Made by a program: the position numbers and the translations under genes. The notes below the pieces were generated by a model. The model was not told the origin of the DNA. It made no database searches and was given only the letters and a program-made list of their open reading frames with translations. Shown one piece after another: positions 55,451 through 62,867 of a stretch of DNA of 64,000 bases. Numbering within the stretch: the first letter of the stretch is position 1; each line of letters begins with the position of its first letter. The DNA lies in NCBI GenBank assembly GCA_014584345.1, contig JACTNB010000019.1:62001-126000 (forward strand), written 5' to 3'. The DNA is from Planctomycetota bacterium (GTDB lineage: Bacteria; Planctomycetota; Planctomycetia; Planctomycetales; Planctomycetaceae).

Positions 55451-57481
55451 ATGTCGATACTTGATGGATTCACAAAAATCTGGCCTTTCATGGCCCGCTA
55501 TCGCGGCATGATGCTGGCCTCCTTTCTGCTGGCCCTGCTGGTGGGCGCCCTCTGGGGAGCCAACCTCTCCCTGGCGTTCCCCGTCTCCAACGTGTTGATG
55601 GAAGGCAGCCTGCAGGATTATGTCGAAAACAAAATTGCCGAGGCCAATGCGGAAATCGCCACGGCAGAAGCAGCGATTGCCGCGATCGACGCGGAACTCG
55701 ATTCCACGGAACTCAAGGAATCCCACCGCGTTCGTCGACTCGACTCTCGAGCCGAACAATTGGGAAAAATCGCCTACGCTTCTCGCAATCTGCACTGGAT
55801 GAATTGGACCAGGGCCAAGATCCTCCCCTGGATACCAGAGGACCAGTTCAACACCGTGGCCCTGTTCTTTGGCATCCTGTTCATCGCGACAGCGATCAAA
55901 GGGGTGCTGCTGTTCGCCCAAAACATGGTGGTCGGCAGCCTCGTGGAACTCGTGACAATTGATGTCCGCAAGGCCTGTTTCCGCAAGTGCCTCAAGCTCG
56001 ACTACCAGACCCTCTCTCTTGAAGGGACGCCCGCCCTGATGTCGCGCTTTACCTACGACATCCAGGAAATGGCTGCGGGACTGGCGTTGCTGGGAGGCAA
56101 AATGGCCCGGGAACCGTTCAAAGCCCTCTGCTGCATTGGCCTGGCCTTCATGGTCAACTGGAGATTGACCATGCTCTCGATGATCTTCGTGCCGATTACG
56201 GGGATTATTTTTTATCGTTTCGGCAAACTGCTCAAGAATGCCAGTTACCGCATGATGGAAAGTATGTCCCGCATTTATCAGGTGCTGGAAGAAACTTTCA
56301 ACTCCCTTAGAGTGGTGATTGCCTTCGGCAACACGCAGCGCCACCGTGCGAACTTTCATAACGAAAACAAGAAATACTACGACAAGGCAATGAAAATCCG
56401 GCTGATCGATTCACTGACGAATCCCACGGTCGAATTGATGGGTATCGGCGCCATTTTCGTAACGGTTCTTCCCTGCATGTACCTGTTGCTCCGCAAAACC
56501 ACCACCATCTGGGGGATTCAACTGGCCAACAGCCCGCCCGATATTTCCACGCTGATCCTGCTGTACACATTTCTGGTCGGCACGATCGATCCCGTCCGCA
56601 AGCTCTCGACCATCTACGCCAAGATCAAACGCAGCGTTGTCGCGATCGCCAGGATCGACGAGTTTCTACAATCCGAAACTCGCGTAGTCGATACCGAGAA
56701 TCCACGCCTGCTGCCCCGGCACTGCAAGCAAATCGAGTTCCAGAGCATTCGTTTTGCCTACGCCACCAAGGAAAATCGTCCCCGGCCCGATGCCCTCCGC
56801 GACGTTTCGCTCACCATCCAACACGGCGAATGCGTTGTCGTGGTCGGCGAAAATGGCTCCGGCAAATCCACACTGGTGAATCTGCTGCCCCGTTATTACG
56901 ACCCCGAACAGGGACGCATTCTGGTGGATGACGTCGATATCCAGCAGGTCCCCCTCAAGGAATTACGCTCCCAACTGGGTGTGGTCACGCAGGAAACCCT
57001 GCTGTTCAACACCACGATCCTCGAAAACATCCGCTACGGCAATCCCGCGGCCACGCGCGAACAGATCGAACTGGCCGCCCGGCAGGCAGGGGTCACCCAA
57101 TTTATCGAACAACTGCCCGATGGCTTCGAGACGGTCGTCGGCGAAAAAGGGGCCGGACTGTCGGGTGGACAACGCCAGCGCATCGCCCTGGCCCGCGCGA
57201 TTGTCCGCAAGCCTGCCATCCTGATTCTCGACGAAGCAACCTCCGCCATCGATTCCCAAAGTGAATTCCACATTCAACAGGCCCTGAAACAATTTCTGAA
57301 TCAGTGCACCACGTTTATCATCACCCACGCGGTGAATCGCAGCCTGCTGGAGATTGCCACGCGCATCGTCGTGATGCACGAAGGACAACTGATCGCGCAA
57401 GGCAAACACGAACAACTCCTGGAAATCTGCCCCATCTACCACAATCTGTTCCAGGCCCAGGTCAAGCAACGGGCCGCCTGA
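55451..57481 (+). CDS. MsbA-like lipid/glycolipid ABC exporter
   Basis: A 676-residue half transporter with fused membrane and ATPase domains. Membrane helix 1 is at about 20-45. A charged coiled-coil segment of about 80 residues (50-130) then separates it from helix 2 at 135-158; this insert is absent from usual MsbA proteins of about 580 residues. The ATPase half has Walker A GENGSGKST, signature LSGGQRQR and Walker B AILILDEATSAID. MsbA flips lipid A-core across the inner membrane, in keeping with the glycosyltransferases just upstream. The ATG at 55451 begins the conserved part; the frame is open upstream without membrane character. Confidence 0.88.
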   Translation: MSILDGFTKIWPFMARYRGMMLASFLLALLVGALWGANLSLAFPVSNVLMEGSLQDYVENKIAEANAEIATAEAAIAAIDAELDSTELKESHRVRRLDSRAEQLGKIAYASRNLHWMNWTRAKILPWIPEDQFNTVALFFGILFIATAIKGVLLFAQNMVVGSLVELVTIDVRKACFRKCLKLDYQTLSLEGTPALMSRFTYDIQEMAAGLALLGGKMAREPFKALCCIGLAFMVNWRLTMLSMIFVPITGIIFYRFGKLLKNASYRMMESMSRIYQVLEETFNSLRVVIAFGNTQRHRANFHNENKKYYDKAMKIRLIDSLTNPTVELMGIGAIFVTVLPCMYLLLRKTTTIWGIQLANSPPDISTLILLYTFLVGTIDPVRKLSTIYAKIKRSVVAIARIDEFLQSETRVVDTENPRLLPRHCKQIEFQSIRFAYATKENRPRPDALRDVSLTIQHGECVVVVGENGSGKSTLVNLLPRYYDPEQGRILVDDVDIQQVPLKELRSQLGVVTQETLLFNTTILENIRYGNPAATREQIELAARQAGVTQFIEQLPDGFETVVGEKGAGLSGGQRQRIALARAIVRKPAILILDEATSAIDSQSEFHIQQALKQFLNQCTTFIITHAVNRSLLEIATRIVVMHEGQLIAQGKHEQLLEICPIYHNLFQAQVKQRAA

Positions 57482-57598
57482 ACAGGTCTTTCATCCGCGC
57501 GAAAAATTCGGGGACTGGCTGCTGCTCGCTCGCCCGCGCCGGATGCGTTACACTATCCGGGCTGGCCCTACCCCCTGCCTCCGTAACGCCCTCCGCAT

Positions 57599-58549
57599 AT
57601 GAAACTCCCGTACCTGATCGAACTCGCTCAACACCTGCTTGCCGGGCTCGAATCCACTCCAGTGGACCGCTGGAATCGGCATCGCGAGTTTATCCTCGGG
57701 CAACAGACCGCCGATGGCGGCTTCCGGGGACGCGAGGGCGATTCCGATCTCTATTACACCGGCTTTGCCGTCCGAGCCCTGGGACTCACCGGAGGACTCG
57801 ACAGGCAAACCTCGAACCTGATCGCCGACTATCTGCTCTCCCAACGAAACCAGACGCATTCCCCCGTGGATCTGCTGAACTGGATCTCTTGTGCCCTTGC
57901 CGTGCAATTGGCCGGGGGACCCGACCTGTTCCTGGCCGATCAAACCAGTGAAGCCTGGCTCAATCGACTTTTCGAACAACTGGGGCAACTGCGGCGCGAC
58001 GACGGCGGCTACGCCAAGGGACCCGAAGGGAAGCTCGGCAGCACCTACCAGACGTTTCTCATCGTGGTCACGCACGATCTGCTCGGCAGAACCGTCCCCC
58101 AGCCGGAACGCATTGTCGAATTCCTCTTCCATCGGCAACGCGACGACGGCGGCTTTGTCGAAATCGCCCCTATGCGCCGCAGTGGTACCAACCCTACTGC
58201 CGCAGCGGTCGCCACGCTCAAACTCCTGGGGGCCATCGATGCCCCCCTCATTGCCGACGTCCGGGATTTCCTCAAGGATGTCCAGCAGGACGACGGCGGG
58301 ATCTCCGCCAATACCCGTATTCCCTTCGGCGATGCCCTCTCCACGTTCACGGCCCTCAACGCCATGCGCGATCTGCAAATCAACTATGGAGGACTCCGCT
58401 TCTCGGCTCGCGATTTCGTCCTGCAGGGGCTCGAATTCCCCACCGGCGGGTTTCGAGCCGCTCTCTGGGATGAACAGCCAGATGTCGAGTACACCTACTA
58501 CGCGCTCGGCGTGCTCGCGCTCACCGCGACCACCGCGACCACCAACTGA
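57599..58549 (+). CDS. prenyltransferase/squalene-oxidase-repeat protein
   Basis: A 316-residue protein with an alpha-alpha toroid built of repeats such as QQTADGGFRGREGD, RRDDGGYAKGPEGK, RQRDDGGFVEI and QQDDGGISANT. The layout is like beta subunits of protein prenyltransferases. Their zinc ligands (Asp, Cys, His) are not all present: near the end it has QPDVEYTYYALG where Asp-x-Cys is expected. Catalysis on proteins is therefore doubtful. A terpenoid or peptide-binding role is possible. It is convergent with eboA, 36 bases away. Confidence 0.75.
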   Translation: MKLPYLIELAQHLLAGLESTPVDRWNRHREFILGQQTADGGFRGREGDSDLYYTGFAVRALGLTGGLDRQTSNLIADYLLSQRNQTHSPVDLLNWISCALAVQLAGGPDLFLADQTSEAWLNRLFEQLGQLRRDDGGYAKGPEGKLGSTYQTFLIVVTHDLLGRTVPQPERIVEFLFHRQRDDGGFVEIAPMRRSGTNPTAAAVATLKLLGAIDAPLIADVRDFLKDVQQDDGGISANTRIPFGDALSTFTALNAMRDLQINYGGLRFSARDFVLQGLEFPTGGFRAALWDEQPDVEYTYYALGVLALTATTATTN

Positions 58550-58585
58550 TCCCGCGTCGTCTTTTCCGGATCGACCGCCCCCCAT

Positions 58586-59443
58586 TCAGTTCCTGCCCGG
58601 TTCGGACCATGTCAAACGGCCCGCATCGATCTCGGCCCTCAACCCGGGATACTGCTCGAGCAGTTTGGCCGCTTCCCCGTGCCTGCTCGATGACAGCGAC
58701 AATGCCGCCGCCCGTTGTTCAACCTCCGTCCCTTCACGCAAGACCCGCGCCAGATCCTCCAGCGCCTCCGCCTGGTGTTCCGGCTTCACGCAGCGCCACA
58801 ATTCCGGTGAAACCTCACGCCGCGCGGCCCAACGCTCGTGGGCATAATCTCGCAGCATACCCGTCAATGCCGGGTTATTTCGCGATTCCAAGCCAACAAC
58901 CGGGATCAGACTGATCCCGACAAACAGGCACTTCAAGATCATCTGATTCCACATCCCCTCGGGTAGTTGTTCGCACGGATAGGGATTGCGATGCGCCACC
59001 GCCTGAAACACCGCCCCCATGTTCGTGCGAATCCCTTCCCCCGCGCGCGCCACGTGCATGGGCTGATCGGGATACAAGGGCAAACCCTGGTACAGGGCAA
59101 TCAGTTCATGGACTTCACCCGTCGCAAACAGACGGTCGAGCACCTCCACGAACTTCTCCGAACTTTCCGCACGATAGCCCAACAGCAGACGCATCCGTAC
59201 GGTATCGGGCAAACTCCAGTGACCGGGCTGCCAGCCGGGACGCAATCGCTCGGCCGCATCCAGCTCCGCAGTTGACAAGCCAAGTTCCAGCTTGGGAATT
59301 TTTCGCGACACCTGCCCGAATCCCAGGTACAACTCCTTGAGATTCCCCCCCGCGATCCGCTCCTGACGCGCGGAAATCCATTCCCGAGCTTCTTCCGATA
59401 ATCGCGTGGCAAACCAGTCATCGAACAGTTCCACGAATGACAT
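58586..59443 (-). CDS. eboA: EboA-like metabolite traffic protein
   Basis: A 285-residue helical protein. The stretch from YPDQPMHVARAGEGIRTNMG through NPYPCEQLPEGMWNQMILKC and NPALTGMLRDYAHERWAARR matches EboA, a component of the ebo cluster linked to export of secondary metabolites to the periplasm in cyanobacteria and some other bacteria. The ATG at 59443 has GGGGAGA upstream; the longer frame has no support. Other ebo genes (eboB, eboC, eboD, eboE, eboF) are not in the window. It is the last gene of a minus-strand group led by dnaJ, after a 140-base gap. Confidence 0.8.
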   Translation of the reverse strand: MSFVELFDDWFATRLSEEAREWISARQERIAGGNLKELYLGFGQVSRKIPKLELGLSTAELDAAERLRPGWQPGHWSLPDTVRMRLLLGYRAESSEKFVEVLDRLFATGEVHELIALYQGLPLYPDQPMHVARAGEGIRTNMGAVFQAVAHRNPYPCEQLPEGMWNQMILKCLFVGISLIPVVGLESRNNPALTGMLRDYAHERWAARREVSPELWRCVKPEHQAEALEDLARVLREGTEVEQRAAALSLSSSRHGEAAKLLEQYPGLRAEIDAGRLTWSEPGRN

Positions 59444-59583
59444 GCAGTCTCTCCCCGTTTCCCGACGGCTGTTGAATTGCGCCACGCACCCTGCCGTATC
59501 CCTCGACGTCACCCGGCAGTTTTTTGTGGTTTTAGTCTAACGGTCCCGGCGGGCGAAACAAACCGCCGGGCGGGTCCTCCCGT

Positions 59584-60342
59584 TCAGAACAGGGCTTCCG
59601 GAGGCAACGCCCCGACACATTCGGAAAGGTTGTGCAACGCCTTGAGACTGCCACGCCGCAGGGCCAGCAGATCCCGTAGCTTCAAGGGGTGTCGCAACAG
59701 ATGTCGCAGCGCCGCAAGCGAATCCAGTTCCCCGTCGGACCGAACAAACGACAGGGCCTCGGGCAGTAGTTCGGTAGTCACGTCATCACTGATCGCCCGC
59801 AGCACCCAGACCGGCAGATTCCAACGGCTCGCGCAGGCAGCCACCGTGTAACTTTCCATATCCACCAACGCCGCGCCGCTCGCTCGGGCAAGTTGCCGCT
59901 TATCCGCCGAGGTACAGATCGGTTGAGACATAGAAATCTGAGTCGCCCGCGGGAAGGAAGCGGAAAGTTGTCCCCCCGATGCACGATGAACTGTCGAGCC
60001 AGCCACATCCTGCAGCAAAGTCTCGACACAAACAACCTGTCCCTGCTTGAACTCCTCGGTCAACGCGCCGGAAAGTCCACAGGCAAGAATTCCGCGCGGT
60101 GCCACGCAGGACAGCAGGCTTTCCAAGCTGCGCTGCATCGACTCCGCGCCTACTCCCCCTTGCAGCAAACCAACGCGTCCCCACTTGACGCGCCCTTCCC
60201 AATAACGGCCAATCGGAACGGATCGTCGTCTCGCCCCCCGCAAGACCCTCAGCAGGGCCTGGCGCTCCATCGACAACGCGCAGACCCACAAGCAGTCCAG
60301 GCTCTGCCCGGGTTTATCAATCTTCGTAGCTCCCATCGTCAT
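59584..60342 (-). CDS. nucleoside phosphorylase/nucleosidase-like protein
   Basis: A 252-residue protein of the PNP/UDP phosphorylase superfamily. The core GILACGLSGALTEEFKQGQVVC, then ALVDMESYTVAACASRWNLPV with the ribose-binding Met-Glu, and VLRAISDDVTTELLP with the catalytic Asp region are readable. This resembles methylthioadenosine/SAH nucleosidases and the hopanoid-linked HpnG group; the C-terminus is longer than in MTAN. Substrate is uncertain. It overlaps the yacG stop by four bases (ATGA), so the two are translationally coupled. Confidence 0.72.
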   Translation of the reverse strand: MTMGATKIDKPGQSLDCLWVCALSMERQALLRVLRGARRRSVPIGRYWEGRVKWGRVGLLQGGVGAESMQRSLESLLSCVAPRGILACGLSGALTEEFKQGQVVCVETLLQDVAGSTVHRASGGQLSASFPRATQISMSQPICTSADKRQLARASGAALVDMESYTVAACASRWNLPVWVLRAISDDVTTELLPEALSFVRSDGELDSLAALRHLLRHPLKLRDLLALRRGSLKALHNLSECVGALPPEALF

Positions 60343-60581
60343 GCCGGGTGATCATCGCCTGTTTCCTCGTCCGGAGGATGTTGCTCCATCTCCGCGAGAT
60401 ATTCTTCGAGCAGATCCTGCCGATCGGAAATGTTCTCGACGATGGCATAACGCCCGTCGGCCCAACGGAACATGTCCACGTTGCGGCATCGCTCGCTACA
60501 GAACGGAAACCAGGCCGGTGGTTCTCCGGCCGATGATATTACCAGCTTGTGACAGATGGGACACGTATGCGGTTTGATCAT
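60339..60581 (-). CDS. yacG: YacG-like DNA gyrase inhibitor zinc protein
   Basis: An 80-residue protein. Cys7 and Cys10 (CPIC) and Cys28 and Cys32 (CSERC) form the YacG zinc site, followed by RNVDMFRWADGRYAIVE, the conserved YacG sequence. YacG binds gyrase subunit GyrB and blocks its activity. The C-terminus is acidic and longer than the Escherichia coli protein. The ATG at 60581 was chosen; the frame is open upstream without YacG-like sequence. It sits between fmdB and a nucleosidase gene in a co-oriented group. Confidence 0.9.
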   Translation of the reverse strand: MIKPHTCPICHKLVISSAGEPPAWFPFCSERCRNVDMFRWADGRYAIVENISDRQDLLEEYLAEMEQHPPDEETGDDHPA

Positions 60582-60600
60582 TGGCTCGCTCCGCGCCGTC

Positions 60601-60906
60601 TTATTCGGCAGACTTGCCTTCTGGCTTCGCTGCCGGCTTCGATGTGCCTGCACTCTCCCCGGTCGATCCCGAGGATTCCGTCTTGGTTGCCGCATCGGCT
60701 CCTTTTTTATAGGAATCGCTGCGATAGTCGGTCTGGTAAAAGCCGCTCCCCTTGAAGATCACGCCCGCCCCCGGGCCTATCTGGCGTTTCGCTTTTTGCT
60801 TGCCACAGGCGGGACATTTCTTGATCGGAGCTGCCTTGATCGACTGAAACACTTCCCACGTCTCGTTGCATGCGCCACATTTATAATCGTACGTTGGCAT
60901 CGACAT
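60601..60906 (-). CDS. FmdB-family zinc-ribbon protein
   Basis: A 101-residue protein beginning MPTYDYKCGACNETWEVFQS, the classic FmdB regulatory-protein start. The zinc ribbon is formed by CGAC and CPAC. The remaining 50 residues are a Ser/Ala/Lys-rich tail. The ATG at 60906 adds two residues to the canonical MPTYDY start at 60900. Family members may regulate amidase or other operons; many have no known function. It lies 52 bases after grpE. Confidence 0.9.
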   Translation of the reverse strand: MSMPTYDYKCGACNETWEVFQSIKAAPIKKCPACGKQKAKRQIGPGAGVIFKGSGFYQTDYRSDSYKKGADAATKTESSGSTGESAGTSKPAAKPEGKSAE

Positions 60907-60957
60907 GACTTTCCAGAAAAAACAACGCCGAATTAAACTCCCCTCGGACCGCGATTG

Positions 60958-61536
60958 CTAATTGTCCCGAGACTCACTCGCATCGGCAGTAGCCGCCGGC
61001 CCCGTGGAAACGATCACTTTGGCTGGCCTGACTATCCGGTCCAGCATCTTGTAACCCGTCTCCAGTTCCGCCAGGATATGCATCGGCGGAACCTCCTCCG
61101 AAGGGGCTTGCTGGAGGGCCTCGTGCATATTCGGATCGAATACCTCTCCCTGGGTCGGTATGACCTCTATTCTATTCCGCTGCAGCGCCTCCACCAACTG
61201 GCGCGACACCATTTCCACACCCATTTTCAGGTTCTGGATATCCTGCGACTGTTCCGCCGCGGCGGTCGCCCGCTGCAGGTTATCGATGGTCGGCAGCACG
61301 TCGCGAATCAGATTCAGCCCCTCGTAGCGGCGAAACTGTTCGATTTCATTCTGGGCACGGCGACGATAGTTCACCAACTCTGCCTGAGCGCGCGCCAGCC
61401 GATCCTCCAGGTCTGCCTTCTCCGCTTTGAGTTGTTCCAGCTCCGCATCCTGGCTATCGCGCTCCTCCGCGGGTAGACTCCCTGCCGCTTCGCTCGCCGG
61501 GGTTTCCGCAGCCTCGATTCTTTCTTCCTCGGTCAT
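60958..61536 (-). CDS. grpE: GrpE nucleotide exchange factor
   Basis: A 192-residue protein, the exchange factor for DnaK. The long N-terminal helix (about 30-75, LEQLKAEKADLEDRLARAQA) and the core FRRYEGLNLIRDVLPTIDNL are typical GrpE. The C-terminal beta wing has GEVFDPNMHEAL and ETGYKMLDRIVRPAKVIVS. It follows dnaJ by 21 bases on the minus strand. The matching dnaK gene is not in the window. Confidence 0.95.
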   Translation of the reverse strand: MTEEERIEAAETPASEAAGSLPAEERDSQDAELEQLKAEKADLEDRLARAQAELVNYRRRAQNEIEQFRRYEGLNLIRDVLPTIDNLQRATAAAEQSQDIQNLKMGVEMVSRQLVEALQRNRIEVIPTQGEVFDPNMHEALQQAPSEEVPPMHILAELETGYKMLDRIVRPAKVIVSTGPAATADASESRDN

Positions 61537-61557
61537 AATGTCTCGCGCTCCCCGTAT

Positions 61558-62697
61558 TTATTTTTCATCACCGGCATCGCCTTCGCCGCCCCAGTGAATA
61601 AATTCCTTGACATGTTCCCAGAAGGACTTCCGATGCGGGCCCACATGCACATGATCGTGCGTGGCCAGTTCCCTCAGCAACCGTTCCTGCTCCGCGTCCA
61701 GCTTGCGGGGAACCTCAATATGCAACTCCGCGTGCAAATCTCCAATCCGCCCCGTCTGGGGATCGCGGACCCCCTTCCCCGCAAGGCGAATCACATCCAG
61801 GGGCTGCGTCCCTGCCGGTATCGTCAGCTTCTCCCGCCCTACCAACGTCGGAATCTCGATTTCTGCGCCGAGCGCGGCCTGGGAAAAGGTAATCGGAATC
61901 TTGCATATCAGGTGAATCCCCTCCCGCTGAAACAACGGATGATCCCTTACTACGATTTGCACATACAAATCCCCACGCGGACCACCCCCACGGCCAGGAC
62001 TCCCCTCGCCCCGCAAGCACAACTGCATCCCGTTATCCACACCGGCGGGAACGCTCACTTCCAGTTCGACAACTTCTTCCTCGAAACCACTCCCCCAACA
62101 ACTCTGGCATTTGTCCTTGATCACCGTACCCCGTCCGCCACAATTCGGACAGGTTGTCTGTACCCGGAAGAAACCCTGGCTCTGCACAACCTGGCCACGC
62201 CCCTGGCAATAATCGCATGTCTCCGGACTCGAACCCGGCTTAGCCCCGCTCCCCCGACAGGTGCCGCAAGGCTTGCTCCGCTTCAATTTGACTGTTTTCT
62301 TGCAACCCAAGGCCGCTTCCAGCAGATCCAGCTTGAGGGTCGTCTGCAGATGCTCCCCCCGCGATGGGCCATTGGGTCGCGAACGCCGCGAACCAAACCC
62401 ACCAAACAGATCGCCAAAGGCATCGAAAATATCCTGCACATCATGGAACGGACTGGCACCACCATTCCCGCCCAACCCGGCATGGCCATGGCGGTCATAC
62501 CGGTTTTTCTTGTCGGGGTTGCTCAGCACCTCGTAGGCCTCGGAGGCTTCCTTGAAACGCGAAACGGCCTCCTCGTCTCCCGGATTGCGATCCGGGTGAT
62601 TCTCCACCGCAATCTTGCGATAGGCCTTCTTGATCTCGGTGACGCTCGCCTCGCGAGTGATCCCAAGGATTTCGTAGTAGTCCCGTTTGTCAGTCAT
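61558..62697 (-). CDS. dnaJ: DnaJ co-chaperone
   Basis: A 379-residue, full-length type I DnaJ. The J domain has DYYEILGI and the HPDRN motif. A Gly/Phe-rich region follows at about 75-110. Four zinc repeats are present: CGTCRGSG, CDYCQGRG, CPNCGGRG and CQSCWGSG. The C-terminal substrate domain ends in an acidic tail. The ATG at 62697 is used rather than a GTG at 62703. It heads the minus-strand dnaJ-grpE-fmdB-yacG-nucleosidase group. No CIRCE heat-shock operator was found just upstream. Confidence 0.97.
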   Translation of the reverse strand: MTDKRDYYEILGITREASVTEIKKAYRKIAVENHPDRNPGDEEAVSRFKEASEAYEVLSNPDKKNRYDRHGHAGLGGNGGASPFHDVQDIFDAFGDLFGGFGSRRSRPNGPSRGEHLQTTLKLDLLEAALGCKKTVKLKRSKPCGTCRGSGAKPGSSPETCDYCQGRGQVVQSQGFFRVQTTCPNCGGRGTVIKDKCQSCWGSGFEEEVVELEVSVPAGVDNGMQLCLRGEGSPGRGGGPRGDLYVQIVVRDHPLFQREGIHLICKIPITFSQAALGAEIEIPTLVGREKLTIPAGTQPLDVIRLAGKGVRDPQTGRIGDLHAELHIEVPRKLDAEQERLLRELATHDHVHVGPHRKSFWEHVKEFIHWGGEGDAGDEK

Positions 62698-62783
62698 CAC
62701 CACTGATTCTTACCCATGTATGCATGATGCCCTCATTTCGGCAAACAGCGCGCCACCCCCTGCTTGTTCGCGGGTAAACACGA

Positions 62784-62814
62784 GAAAGGGTCATCGTCAC
62801 CCGATGACCCTTTC
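62784..62814 (-). terminator. terminator hairpin after groEL
   Basis: GAAAGGGTCATCG and CGATGACCCTTTC form a perfect 13-bp stem with a TCACC loop. It lies 54 bases downstream of the groEL stop on the minus strand and upstream of dnaJ, so it separates the two chaperone units. Confidence 0.8.
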
Positions 62815-62867
62815 GTGCAGCCCTCAGAGTATTGGTGACTTGCGGGAAGCCAACGTCGAAAACGCCT

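Noticed and set aside
61594..62706. Long plus-strand ORF of 370 residues opposite dnaJ
   Set aside because: It is antisense to an unmistakable DnaJ and has shadow-frame composition.
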